64,000 nt of DNA. It comes from Actinoallomurus purpureus (GTDB lineage Bacteria; Actinomycetota; Actinomycetes; Streptosporangiales; Streptosporangiaceae). A model generated the notes under the pieces. That model did not search any database. It was not told the origin of the DNA and worked only from the letters and a program-made list of their open reading frames with translations. Positions 35,358-44,159 of this stretch are shown here, piece after piece. The stretch is taken from positions 238,957-302,956 of the forward strand of contig NZ_JAMXMY010000011.1 in assembly GCF_024055795.1 (NCBI RefSeq), read 5' to 3'. Each line of letters opens with the position of its first letter. The first letter of the stretch is position 1. The translations under genes were made by a program, and so were the position numbers.

Positions 35358-35612
35358 ATGGACTGGCGCCACCGCGCTGCCTGCCGTGACGTGGACCCCG
35401 AGCTGTTCTTCCCGATCGGGAACACCGGCCCCGCGCTGGTTCAGATCGAGGAGGCCAAGCAGGTGTGCCGCCGTTGCCCGGTGACCGACGCCTGCCTGAG
35501 GTGGGCCCTGGCCTCTGGCCAGGACGCCGGAGTCTGGGGTGCCATGAGTGAAGACGAGCGACGCGCCCTGAAGCGCCGGAACGCCCGCGCCCGCGCTCGC
35601 GCCCACGCCTGA
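35358..35612 (+). CDS. whiB1: WhiB1/WblE-family iron-sulfur regulator
   Basis: An 84-residue WhiB-family protein. The [4Fe-4S] cysteines are Cys9, Cys37, Cys40 and Cys46, and the beta-turn motif GVWG is at 58-61. The basic tail (KRRNARARARAHA) binds DNA. The sequence matches WhiB1/WblE, which binds the principal sigma factor and responds to nitric oxide. AAGGAG lies 8 nt before ATG 35358. In mycobacteria whiB1 is essential and controlled by a CRP protein; here an unusual palindrome sits in the leader. Confidence 0.94.
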   Translation: MDWRHRAACRDVDPELFFPIGNTGPALVQIEEAKQVCRRCPVTDACLRWALASGQDAGVWGAMSEDERRALKRRNARARARAHA

Positions 35613-35664
35613 ACCGACATCGCCGCATCGTGGCTCGCAGGTTCGGCCCACGACTGTAGACGGC

Positions 35665-35705
35665 ACCGATGCCCGTGGCCCAAGGCCACGGGCATCGGTC
35701 TTTTC
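35665..35705 (+). terminator. Strong terminator after whiB1
   Basis: A perfect 16-bp stem (35665-35680 with 35684-35699) has a CAA loop and is followed by CTTTTCC. Confidence 0.93.
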
Positions 35706-35788
35706 CGGGCCCTCGATCACGGTCCGCTGAGCACGGACTCCGGGTGATCATGCTGAGGATCGCCGCTGCTCGACGGCGGGCGAGCCGA

Positions 35789-37300
35789 TCAGCCCGGCGG
35801 TGAGGTGCGCGGTCCCTGGTCCAGCGGGATGTCCAGGACCACCTCCGTGCCCCCGCCGGAGCGCGGTCGCAGGTCGATGACCCCGCCCAGCTCCCCCACG
35901 ATCAGCGTACGGACGATCTGCAGGCCGAGGCTCGCGGTCGAATCCGCGTCGAAGTCGGCCGGGAGCCCGGTCCCGTCGTCGGCGACGAGCACGTTGAGCC
36001 GCTTCTCGCCCCGCGTCACGACCACGTCGAGCGATCCGGACCGGTTCGCCAGCCCGTGCTCGAGGGCGTTCTGGAGCAGCTCGGCGAGAACCATGGCGAG
36101 CGGTGTGGCGATCATCGAGGGAAGCACGCCGAAGCCGCCGATCCGCGTCGGGCGCACCCGGGTCTCCGGGGCCGACACCTCCCCGGCCATGGCCATCACC
36201 CGATCCGCGATGTCGTCGAAGTCGACCAGCTCGTCGGGCGTGTGCGACAGCGTCTCATGGACGATCGCGATCGAGCCGACCCGGCGTACCGCCTCCTCCA
36301 GCGCCTCCCGCCCTTCCGGCACCCGCAGCCGCCGGGCCTGCAGGCGCAGCAGCGCCGCGACGGTCTGCAGGTTGTTCTTCACCCGGTGGTGGATCTCCCG
36401 GATCGTCGCGTCCTTGCTCATCAGCGCCCGGTCGCGCCAGCGAAGCTCGGTGACGTCCCGCAGCAGCACCAGTGCGCCCGTGCGGCCGCCGTCGACGATC
36501 AGCGGGATGGCCCGCAGCTGGACGATCGCGCCGTTCGCCTCGACCTCGGTCTCGCGGGGCGCGCGGCCTCCGGCGACCACCGCCAGCGAGTCGTCCACCG
36601 GGGTGCTCATGAGCCGGGCGGTGGTGTCGCCCAGAAGCGTGCCCTCCAGGTCGGTGGCCAGCCCCATCCGGCGGTACGCCGACTGGGCGTTGGGGCTGGC
36701 GTACAGCACACGCCCGTCCTCGTCGACGCGGATCAGGCCGTCGCCGACACGCGGGGACCGGGCGAGATTCGGCTCCTCTCCCCGGAACGGGAAGCGCCCC
36801 TCATTGATCATCTTCGCGAGGTCGCTGGCGCTCTGCAGATACGTCAGCTCCAGATGGCTCGGCGTGCGCGCCGAACTGAGGTTCGTGCTGCGCTGGATGA
36901 CGCCGAGGATCCGGTCGCCCCGGCGTACGGGGATCGCCTCCTCACGGACCGGGATGCCGCTCCCCCATTCGGGATCGCCCTCCCGGCAGATGCGCTGCTC
37001 CGTCCAGGCCACGTCGATGAGGCCACGCCCTCCGGGTTCGACGACCCGGCCGACGAGGTCGTCGGTGTACGCGGTCGGACCGGTCGTGGGCCGGATCTGG
37101 GCCACGGCCACCCAGCCTTCCAGGGGGGCCGGGCCCTCGCTCCTGTGCGGGCGGCGCCTGGTCAGCGGCACCCACAGCACCAGGTCCGCGAAGGACAGAT
37201 CGGCGAGCAGTTGCCAGTCCGACACGAGGGCGTGGATCCATTCGGTGTCCGCCGGGTCAAGATCGGTGTGCTGCCGGGTGAGATCGGTCAACGTGGGCAC
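35789..37300 (-). CDS. pdtaS: PdtaS-like cytosolic sensor histidine kinase
   Basis: A 503-residue kinase of the HisKA_2 type. The N-terminal domain resembles the GAF-like sensor of PdtaS (about 1-150), then a PAS-like domain (about 180-285), then the phosphoacceptor region IREIHHRVKNNLQ (His304/305), then the ATPase domain (ELLQNALEHGL, DDGTGLP, SLGLQIVRTL). No membrane segment. In mycobacteria PdtaS works with the RNA-binding regulator PdtaR, which is not in this window. GTG 37300 has a GATTAT box 6 nt upstream, suggesting a leaderless mRNA. It is divergent from bioF, 38 nt away. Confidence 0.88.
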   Translation of the reverse strand: MPTLTDLTRQHTDLDPADTEWIHALVSDWQLLADLSFADLVLWVPLTRRRPHRSEGPAPLEGWVAVAQIRPTTGPTAYTDDLVGRVVEPGGRGLIDVAWTEQRICREGDPEWGSGIPVREEAIPVRRGDRILGVIQRSTNLSSARTPSHLELTYLQSASDLAKMINEGRFPFRGEEPNLARSPRVGDGLIRVDEDGRVLYASPNAQSAYRRMGLATDLEGTLLGDTTARLMSTPVDDSLAVVAGGRAPRETEVEANGAIVQLRAIPLIVDGGRTGALVLLRDVTELRWRDRALMSKDATIREIHHRVKNNLQTVAALLRLQARRLRVPEGREALEEAVRRVGSIAIVHETLSHTPDELVDFDDIADRVMAMAGEVSAPETRVRPTRIGGFGVLPSMIATPLAMVLAELLQNALEHGLANRSGSLDVVVTRGEKRLNVLVADDGTGLPADFDADSTASLGLQIVRTLIVGELGGVIDLRPRSGGGTEVVLDIPLDQGPRTSPPG

Positions 37301-37338
37301 CTCTGCATAATCGCAGGCGGGGCTGGAATGATTTCCAG

Positions 37339-38505
37339 GTGGACCCTCTTCAGCGGCTGACGGCCGCGACGGGCGAGCGCACCGCCGCCGGCCTGCACCG
37401 TACACTCCATCCCCGGCCGCCCGGCCCCTGGCTCCTCGACCTCGCCTCCAACGACTACCTGGGCCTGTCCGGCGACGCGCGGCTGGCCGAAGGGGCGATC
37501 GAGGCCGTGCGCACGTGGGGCGTGGGCTCGACCGGGTCCCGGCTGGTCACCGGGACGACGGAGCTGCACACCGAGCTGGAGCGCCGCCTCGCGGAGTTCA
37601 CCGGCATGCCGTCCGCCCTGGTCTTCTCCTCGGGCTACCTCGCCAACCTCGGGGCCCTCACCGCGCTGCGCCCCCGGCTGATCGTGTCCGACCAGGGGAA
37701 CCACGCTTCGCTCATCGACGGCTGCCGTCTCGCCCGGTCGGCGGTCACCGTCACTCCCCACGCGGACGTCGCGGCCGTGGACGCCGCCCTGGCGGGCACG
37801 GAGGACGCGATCGTGGTCACCGACGCGGTGTTCTCCGTAGACGGCGACCTGGCCCCGCTGCGCGAACTCCACCAGGTCGTCCGGCGGCACGGCGCGATCC
37901 TGGTGATCGACGAGGCGCACGCGCTCGGCGTCGTCGGACCGGGCGGCCGCGGCGCCGCGTACGCCGCCGGGCTCGCCGGACAGCCCGACGTCGTCCTCAC
38001 CGTCACCCTCTCCAAGTCGCTCGGCGCGCAGGGCGGCGCGGTCCTCGGCGCGCCCGAGGTCATCGAAACCCTCGTGGACACCGCCCGTTCCTTCGTCTTC
38101 GACACGGGGCTGGCACCGGCGTGCGCGGGCGCGGCCCTGACGGCGCTCGACGTGCTGGCGGCAGAGCCGGACCTGCCCGAACGCGCCCGACGGTGCGCCC
38201 TCCGGCTGGCCGGCATCGCCCGCGACCTCGGTCTCGCGACGACGACGCCCGCCGCGGCCGTCGTCCCGGTGATCATCGGGGACCCGCATGACGCCGTACG
38301 CGCGGCGGACCTGTGCGCGGACCAAGGGGTCCGGGTCGGCTGCTTCCGGCCCCCGTCGGTGCCGCCGGGACGCGCCTGCCTGCGGCTCACCGCCCGCGCC
38401 GACCTGGGCGAGTCGGATCTCACAGTCGTCGGCAAGGCGCTGGCTAATGTCAAAGAACAGACCAGACCGTACCCTGCTCCTAACGCCGGAGCGGCGCGGC
38501 GATGA
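37339..38505 (+). CDS. bioF: 8-amino-7-oxononanoate synthase
   Basis: A 388-residue PLP enzyme that condenses pimeloyl-ACP/CoA with alanine in biotin synthesis. The PLP lysine is Lys226 (TLSKSLGAQGG), with Asp191 and His194 in DEAHALG. LASNDYLGL and GSTGSRLVTGTT are family landmarks. It is split from bioD, which lies 1.7 kb downstream beyond dasR and a Uma2 gene; bioA and bioB are not in the window. GTG start, no ribosome site, very short gap to the divergent kinase gene. Confidence 0.92.
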   Translation: MDPLQRLTAATGERTAAGLHRTLHPRPPGPWLLDLASNDYLGLSGDARLAEGAIEAVRTWGVGSTGSRLVTGTTELHTELERRLAEFTGMPSALVFSSGYLANLGALTALRPRLIVSDQGNHASLIDGCRLARSAVTVTPHADVAAVDAALAGTEDAIVVTDAVFSVDGDLAPLRELHQVVRRHGAILVIDEAHALGVVGPGGRGAAYAAGLAGQPDVVLTVTLSKSLGAQGGAVLGAPEVIETLVDTARSFVFDTGLAPACAGAALTALDVLAAEPDLPERARRCALRLAGIARDLGLATTTPAAAVVPVIIGDPHDAVRAADLCADQGVRVGCFRPPSVPPGRACLRLTARADLGESDLTVVGKALANVKEQTRPYPAPNAGAARR

Positions 38506-38520
38506 ACGTTGGGAGAGCGC

Positions 38521-39273
38521 GTGGCGGCTGAGCAGGCCCCTGAACTCGGGATCGAGCCCCGGGTCCCGAAGTACTACCGGCTGAAGAAACGCCTCATCGA
38601 GCTCACCGAGGCTCTGACGCCCGGTAGCCCCCTGCCGCCCGAACGCACGCTCGCCGAGAAGTACGGCACCTCCCGCACGACCGTCCGGCAGGCCCTGGCC
38701 GAGCTGGTGATCGAAGGACGCCTGCAGCGCATCCAGGGCAAGGGCACGTTCGTCGCCAAACCGAAGGTCGCGCAGGAGCTGCAGCTGGTCAGCTACACCG
38801 AGGACATGCGGCACCACGGCCTCAGCCCCGAGACCCGCATCCTCGACATCGACTACGTCACCGCCGACGAGCGCGTCGCCGGCCTGCTCGGCATCCGCCC
38901 CGGCGGCCGTGCCCTGCGCATCCACCGGCTCCGGCTCGCCGACGGCGAGCCGATGTCCATCGACACGTCGCTGCTGCCCGCCCGCCGCTTCCCCGGCCTC
39001 CGCAAGGAGCTGCCGCGTCACGGCTCGCTGTACGAGACGCTGGCCACCGCGTACGACGTGCACCTCGCCGAGGCCGAGGAGACGATCGAGACGGTGCTCG
39101 CCACCCCCGATGACGCCCAGCTCCTGGGCGTCGACGTCGGCCTGCCCCTCCTCCTGCTGTCCCGGCACGCCTTCGACCTCGACGGCCATCCCGTCGAGTG
39201 GGCCCAGTCCTTCTACCGCGGCGACCGCTACAAGTTCATCACCCGCCTCCGCCGCCGCGACCAGACGCCCTAA
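38521..39273 (+). CDS. dasR: GntR/HutC-family regulator, DasR orthologue
   Basis: A 250-residue GntR regulator with winged helix ([43 protein letters not shown]) and a UTRA effector domain ending [15 protein letters not shown]. The blocks [27 protein letters not shown] and [14 protein letters not shown] match DasR of Streptomyces, which senses amino-sugar phosphates and controls chitin/N-acetylglucosamine use and development. GGGAG precedes GTG 38521. No DasR target genes or clear dre sites are in the window. Confidence 0.9.
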   Translation: MAAEQAPELGIEPRVPKYYRLKKRLIELTEALTPGSPLPPERTLAEKYGTSRTTVRQALAELVIEGRLQRIQGKGTFVAKPKVAQELQLVSYTEDMRHHGLSPETRILDIDYVTADERVAGLLGIRPGGRALRIHRLRLADGEPMSIDTSLLPARRFPGLRKELPRHGSLYETLATAYDVHLAEAEETIETVLATPDDAQLLGVDVGLPLLLLSRHAFDLDGHPVEWAQSFYRGDRYKFITRLRRRDQTP

Positions 39274-39327
39274 TCATCGAGGTGGCGGCACAGAAGCGGC
39301 ATGCCAGCGGTTCTCTCGTCGATTCGC

Positions 39328-39434
39328 GTACATACTAGTAGGTACAGAGCACACGCCGACCACCTTTAGCGCCGACAAAGCGCATCGGGGAATGTACGGT
39401 TCTGGGTACGGACAGTTAGCAGGTTCCCTACGAT
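39328..39434 (+). promoter_or_regulatory. Palindrome, direct repeat and -10 box before the Uma2 gene
   Basis: GTACATACTAGTAGGTAC (39328-39345) is an 18-bp palindrome with a single mismatch. Further on, GTACGG is repeated at 39394-39399 and 39406-39411, one helical turn apart. TACGAT (39429-39434) is a possible -10 box. These suggest more than one regulator on this short promoter. Confidence 0.5.
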
Positions 39435-39469
39435 GACCGGAGCTGATCGTGAGGGAGGAGTCACACAAC

Positions 39470-40123
39470 GTGAGTGCGGTGGCCCATTACTACACGCTCC
39501 CGGACACCCCGTACGACCTGTGGGTGCGTGGCGAACTGGCCGGCTTCCTCCGCCTCCCTGACGACGGCACGAGAGTCGAGGTCATCGGAGGGGAAATCGT
39601 CGTGTCGCCCGGGCCGACGTTGGCGCACAACCTGATCGTCAGCGATATCAATGACCGTTTCGCGGAGGCTCGCGCTACCGTGCCCGGATTCTCCTGGCGA
39701 TGCGTCCAGACGACGGATCTGAATCTCGTGCGGCTCGGCGACGGATATGTCCCCGATCTTCTCGTCATCGATGTCGACGTCGCGCGGGAAGCGCGGCAAA
39801 CGGCCGCCCGGTATCTCCTGCCTCCTCAGGTCGATCTCGCGGTCGAGGTCACCTCCCCGTCGAACGCCGCCAACGACAGGGAGCCAGGTCAGCTACGCCT
39901 GACGTCCACGAAATGGGGCGGCTATGCCGCCACCGGAATCCCCTTTTACCTGCTCGTCGACCGCGATCCCCGGCTGCCACGAACGACGCTGTACGCCCAT
40001 CCGAACGTGCACGCGGGGACCTACGAGACGCTGACGACCTGGAAGTTCGGGGAGACGATCCACCTTCCGGAGCCGTTCGGGCTCGACATCACGACCGACG
40101 ACTGGGAGCCCTGTGACCGATGA
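39470..40123 (+). CDS. Uma2-family PD-(D/E)XK nuclease-like protein
   Basis: A 217-residue Uma2/DUF820 protein. The restriction-endonuclease-like core shows VEVIGGEIVVSP, GPTLAHNLIVSDI, YVPDLLVID (the acidic motif) and DLAVEVTSPSN, the E-x-x ending of the site. Such proteins are numerous in actinomycetes and of unknown role. GAGGAG lies 9 nt before GTG 39470; GTG 39449 has no ribosome site. Confidence 0.85.
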   Translation: MSAVAHYYTLPDTPYDLWVRGELAGFLRLPDDGTRVEVIGGEIVVSPGPTLAHNLIVSDINDRFAEARATVPGFSWRCVQTTDLNLVRLGDGYVPDLLVIDVDVAREARQTAARYLLPPQVDLAVEVTSPSNAANDREPGQLRLTSTKWGGYAATGIPFYLLVDRDPRLPRTTLYAHPNVHAGTYETLTTWKFGETIHLPEPFGLDITTDDWEPCDR

Positions 40124-40219
40124 AGCGGCGGTCCCTCGACGCCGCGGATCTTCTTTCACCTCCGCGGAGCCCGTGGTGTCGGCCGGGTTCCGGGGTGGTG
40201 ACTGATTAGAGTCACCGGG

Positions 40220-40957
40220 GTGAGCGTGCTCGTGGTCACCGGGACGGACACCGGGGTGGGCAAGACGGTCGTCACGGCCGCGGTCGCGGCGCTGGCGCGG
40301 GCGCGAGGGGCGTCGGTCGCGGTGGTCAAGCCCGCGCAGACCGGGGCGCGGCCCGACCAGGCCGGGGACCTCGACGAGGTACGGCGGCTCGCGGGCGTCA
40401 CCGACCTTCACGAGTTCGCCCGCTACACCGACGCGCTGTCCCCGGCCGCGGCCGCCCGGCGGGCCGAACTACCACCGCCCGATCTGGCCGCCGCCGCGGA
40501 GCGCGTCCACGCGCTCGACCGCGATCTCGTGATCGTGGAAGGCGCCGGCGGGCTGCTGGTCCGGTACGACGACGACGGTGCCACCCTGGCCGACCTGGCG
40601 CGCTCCCTGCGGGCGGCCGTGCTGGTCGCGGTACGCCCGGGGCTCGGCACGCTGAACCACACGGCGCTCACGCTGGAGGCCATGGCCAACCACGGTCTGG
40701 AGCCGGCCGGCGTCGTCATCGGCGCCTGGCCGCGCCGTCCGGGCCTGGACGATCTGTGCAACGTCCGGGACCTCGAAACGATCGCCGCCCGCCCGCTGTC
40801 CGGCGCGCTGCCGCAGGACGCGGGACGGCTCGACGGTCCGGAGTTCCTGCTCGCCGCCCGTGACGGCCTCGCCCCGCATCTCGGCGGGGTGTTCGACGCG
40901 GCGGCGTTCCGCGAGGACTGCGCCGCTCGTGCCCGCCGCTGGGATCTCATCCCGTGA
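40220..40957 (+). CDS. bioD: Dethiobiotin synthetase
   Basis: A 245-residue ATP-dependent carboxylase closing the ureido ring of dethiobiotin. The P-loop is GTDTGVGKT (8-16); VVKPAQTG and EGAGGLLV are the family's substrate and switch motifs. GTG 40220 has TAGAGT 7 nt upstream (40207-40212) and no ribosome site, so the mRNA is probably leaderless and separate from bioF. The biotin made here serves carboxylases such as the AccC/carrier pair at 50 kb. Confidence 0.93.
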   Translation: MSVLVVTGTDTGVGKTVVTAAVAALARARGASVAVVKPAQTGARPDQAGDLDEVRRLAGVTDLHEFARYTDALSPAAAARRAELPPPDLAAAAERVHALDRDLVIVEGAGGLLVRYDDDGATLADLARSLRAAVLVAVRPGLGTLNHTALTLEAMANHGLEPAGVVIGAWPRRPGLDDLCNVRDLETIAARPLSGALPQDAGRLDGPEFLLAARDGLAPHLGGVFDAAAFREDCAARARRWDLIP

Positions 40958-41069
40958 CCGGCCCCCGCCCCGGAATCAGAACCGCTCCCCCGGACCTGTC
41001 AGGGAACCGCACGGCCTCGGGACACGTCTGAGTTCCGGGGACGCGCCACGCATTCGAGGAGCGATCACC

Positions 41070-41837
41070 ATGAAGGCCATGGTCGTAGTTGCATGCGCCG
41101 GAACCGCACTGCTGACGGCGGCGTGTTCAGGACGTTCGGAGGCCAAGCTCGATCCCTCCCCGACGGGTTCGCCGGCTCCGTCCTCGTCACCGGTGACGTC
41201 GGACACGGGGCTGGTGCTGCGCACGCGCACCAGCGGCGGCATCGCCGGCCTGGGCGGTCCGGGGAGTCTCCCGGACTTTTCGCTGTACGGCGACGGGCGC
41301 GCCATCGCGGGGTCCGGCGCGCTGACCGAATACCGGCTGACGCCGAAGGCGCTGCGGAGGCTGACGTCGGAGGCCATGGCGGCCGGGCTCGCCACGCCGC
41401 GCACCGTGGTCGACCCGCAGATGGCCGACGCGATGTACACGGTCATCACCTTCGTGGCCGGGGGCCGCCCGCGCACGACCAGACTCGTCCAGCCGACCCG
41501 GGACGCCCAGGTCGCGGCGTTCCTCTCCCGGCTGGAGCCGGCGAAGTGGCCGTCCACCGACCTGGCCGCCGGCCCGCGGCCGTACCGGCCTTCCGCGGTC
41601 GCGGCGCTGGCGGTTCCGGGATCCGCGGCGGGGGGCAGGAGATGGCCGTTCGCGCCGCTGGGCTCGGGCCCGCAGGTCGGTACGCGCACCTGCACCCTCC
41701 TCACCGGCGCGGACGCCCGCCGGGCCGAACGACTCACCTCCGGCCGGTGGAGCGACTGGACGGACCACGGCAGGTCCTACCGAGTGACACTGCGGCCGCT
41801 TCTTCCCGACGAGGCCGACTGCTCCGCACTCGCCTGA
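41070..41837 (+). CDS. Lipoprotein of unknown function
   Basis: A 255-residue secreted lipoprotein. The signal peptide ends in lipobox TAAC with lipid on Cys19, followed by a Pro/Ser/Thr-rich spacer (about 25-45). The mature part has LYGDGRAIAGSG and TEYRLTPKALRRLTSEA, a pattern common in actinomycete lipoproteins, and two further cysteines near the end that could form a disulfide. GAGGAG lies 8 nt before ATG 41070. It converges on the penicillin-binding-protein gene. Confidence 0.82.
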   Translation: MKAMVVVACAGTALLTAACSGRSEAKLDPSPTGSPAPSSSPVTSDTGLVLRTRTSGGIAGLGGPGSLPDFSLYGDGRAIAGSGALTEYRLTPKALRRLTSEAMAAGLATPRTVVDPQMADAMYTVITFVAGGRPRTTRLVQPTRDAQVAAFLSRLEPAKWPSTDLAAGPRPYRPSAVAALAVPGSAAGGRRWPFAPLGSGPQVGTRTCTLLTGADARRAERLTSGRWSDWTDHGRSYRVTLRPLLPDEADCSALA

Positions 41838-41918
41838 CGGCTCCCCCGATCACTGCCGACGCGAAAGGCCCCCGAGCGACCGGACGACCCGGTGAACACG
41901 GCGCTCGCCGGGTAGCGG

Positions 41919-44039
41919 TCAGGGACTCGCTCCGGCTCCTTTGCCGGTCATCGGTGACGTACTCTTCTGGCCGGCCTTCTGGTGCTTGCGGAGCTCTGAT
42001 GGATCGACGGGCGGCTTGACCACCTTCGAGCGGGTCGCCCTGGGGGCCGGTACGGGCGCCGACATCCTCGGCGACGGGCCGGCCGGCGCGGGCGCCGGGG
42101 TCGGCGTCGCGAACTGCCGGGCGGTCCCGACCCACGCGGGAGGAGAGAAGTCCTGCAGAGCCAGGCCTGCGACCGCTGTCATCATGAGCTTGCTCCAGAT
42201 CGCGGCGGGCTTGTCCGTCGTCTCCCGCAGGGGCGCGTCGCCTCGGTTGATGAGCGGCTTGTTGCTGGCACGGTAGGTGACGACGGCGGTGGCCACGCTC
42301 GGGGTGTAGCCGCAGTACCAGGCGGCGGCATTGTGGTCCGTCGTACCGCGCTGGCCGGCCATCGGACGGTCGAGCAGCGGCGCACGCCGGGGTCCGCCGC
42401 TCTTGCCGCCCGCCAGCGCCTCGGCTTTGGCGTCGGCCATCGCCCCCATGCCGAGGGCGAAGGTGACGTCCGCCGCCGCCCCTGACGAGAAGGCCCGACG
42501 GACGCTGGGTCGCACGGTGAGCAGCGTCTTTCCGGAAGAGTCCTTGACCTGGGCGACGATGTGCGGCGCGGCGTACCGGCCATCGACCAGCGCCGCGTAC
42601 GCCGCTGCCTCATCGACGGCGTGGACCCGCGGGGACGGCGGTGTCGCGGGAGACCCGGGGTCCTGAATCCGTGGAGACGGCGCCGTCGTGGGGAGCCCGG
42701 CGCGGCCCGCCTCGGACGCCCCGGTCTTCGCGGCGAGCCGGGCGAACGCCGTGTTGTACGAGCGGGCCGTCGCACCCAGCAGGCTGGTCACGCCGGCGTT
42801 CTCGTCATCGTCGTTGAGGACGTCCTTCATCGGTGACGCGTCGATCATGCTGCGCAGCCCGATGCCCTTGTCCAGCGCGGTGGCCAGCACGAACGGAGCG
42901 AACGACGACCCGGACGGCAGCTCCGCCAGGAAGGCGTTGTCGTACTGGTGCTTGAGGTAGTCGCGTCCGCCGTACGCCGCGAGGATCTCTCCGGTGCCAG
43001 GACGCACCGACACCAGCCCGGCCTCCAGGTCCTTGTCCCGGCCGACGGCCTTGGCGACCGCGCGCGGCGCCTCGGCCTGCATCGCGGGGTCGAGCGTGGT
43101 GGTCACCCGCAGGCCACGCCGGTAGATCGCGTCGTCGCTGAAACCCCGGGCGTGCAGCTCACTGGTGATCCGCTCGATCAGGTAGCCGCGCTGCCCGCCG
43201 TACAGCGGGTCGGTGTGGGCGGGAGCGACGTTCGGGAACGCCGGCCGTGGTCCCTTCGGCAGTACGCCCGTGCTCATCATCCCGTCGATGACGTACCGCC
43301 AGCGCGCCTGTGTCTGTGCGGTGTGCCCGAGCGCGGGATCGAGGTACGACGGCGCCTGGATCATCCCTGCCAGCAGCGCGCTCTCGGCCGGAGTGAGCGT
43401 TCCGACGTCCTTGCGGAAGTACGCCTGCGCGGCCGCCTGCACCCCGTACGCGCCGCGGCCGAAGTAGACGGTGTTGAGGTACTGCTCGAGGATCCAGTCC
43501 TTGGAGCGCGCCCGGTTCAGCTTCACCGCGATGAACAGCTCTCTGACCTTGCGGGAGAGCGTCTGGCGGGGGCTCAGGTAGGCGACCTTGACGTACTGCT
43601 GGGCGATGCCGGAGCCGCCCTGGCGCGGCCCGCCGGACACGGCGGACCACACCGCCCGGGTCAGGCCGACGGGCGACACGACGGGCTCGTGGTAGAAGCC
43701 GCGGTCCTCGGCGGCGAGCACGGCGCCGCGCAGGTGCGCCGGCACCGCGCGCAACGGCACGGCGACGCGGTTGAGCCGCCCGACCTGGGCGAGCGGCGTG
43801 CCGTCCCGGTAGGAGAGGATGCTGGCCTCCGCCCGCGCGGCGGCGCTGACCGGCGGCACCTTGACCTGGCTGTACAGCACTCCGACGCCGACCCCGAGGA
43901 GCAGGACGAGGCCGCCGAGGACGTACCCCGTCCGCCGGACCAGGCGCCACCTGCGGCCCCTGCGCGGAATGAGGGTGCGGAGCCCCAGTACCGCATACCG
44001 GACCCACCGGTTCCGCTCACGTCTGCGCCTTCCCGTCAT
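41919..44039 (-). CDS. Class A penicillin-binding protein with degenerate transpeptidase domain
   Basis: A 706-residue membrane protein: basic cytoplasmic tail, one helix (about 37-57), GT51 transglycosylase (about 75-240) and a transpeptidase-like domain (about 335-600), then a Pro-rich tail. The glycosyltransferase motifs are intact (Glu111 in AAEDRGFYHEP, QGGSGIAQQYVK, ILEQYLN with Glu185). In the transpeptidase, the SxxK motif reads SSFA (378-381) and KTG reads QRG (563-565), while SYN (427-429) is kept. Both catalytic lysines are lost, so it probably only polymerises glycan. It is divergent from a two-component system. Confidence 0.9.
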   Translation of the reverse strand: MTGRRRRERNRWVRYAVLGLRTLIPRRGRRWRLVRRTGYVLGGLVLLLGVGVGVLYSQVKVPPVSAAARAEASILSYRDGTPLAQVGRLNRVAVPLRAVPAHLRGAVLAAEDRGFYHEPVVSPVGLTRAVWSAVSGGPRQGGSGIAQQYVKVAYLSPRQTLSRKVRELFIAVKLNRARSKDWILEQYLNTVYFGRGAYGVQAAAQAYFRKDVGTLTPAESALLAGMIQAPSYLDPALGHTAQTQARWRYVIDGMMSTGVLPKGPRPAFPNVAPAHTDPLYGGQRGYLIERITSELHARGFSDDAIYRRGLRVTTTLDPAMQAEAPRAVAKAVGRDKDLEAGLVSVRPGTGEILAAYGGRDYLKHQYDNAFLAELPSGSSFAPFVLATALDKGIGLRSMIDASPMKDVLNDDDENAGVTSLLGATARSYNTAFARLAAKTGASEAGRAGLPTTAPSPRIQDPGSPATPPSPRVHAVDEAAAYAALVDGRYAAPHIVAQVKDSSGKTLLTVRPSVRRAFSSGAAADVTFALGMGAMADAKAEALAGGKSGGPRRAPLLDRPMAGQRGTTDHNAAAWYCGYTPSVATAVVTYRASNKPLINRGDAPLRETTDKPAAIWSKLMMTAVAGLALQDFSPPAWVGTARQFATPTPAPAPAGPSPRMSAPVPAPRATRSKVVKPPVDPSELRKHQKAGQKSTSPMTGKGAGASP

Positions 44040-44076
44040 GTCTGACAACCCTGACCGCGAAAGATCATCAAGCTGT

Positions 44077-44129
44077 CGGGGTCGGGTCACGCTTCCCGGA
44101 AAATGTCTTGATTCCGTGACAGGACCCCG
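44077..44129. promoter_or_regulatory. Long inverted repeat in the divergent PBP/response-regulator promoter
   Basis: CGGGGTCGGGTCACG (44077-44091) and CGTGACAGGACCCCG (44115-44129) are inverted copies matching at 13 of 15 positions, 23 nt apart. The right arm lies where the -35 region of the response-regulator promoter should be; its -10 box is GATAAT (44148-44153), 6 nt before the ATG. This is a candidate shared operator. Confidence 0.55.
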
Positions 44130-44159
44130 CCGCCAGGCCGGCCACTCGATAATGGGCCG

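Noticed and set aside
38440..38500. A DasR (dre) site upstream of dasR
   Set aside because: CAGACCAGACCG resembles half of the dre palindrome, but there is no second arm, so I do not call it.
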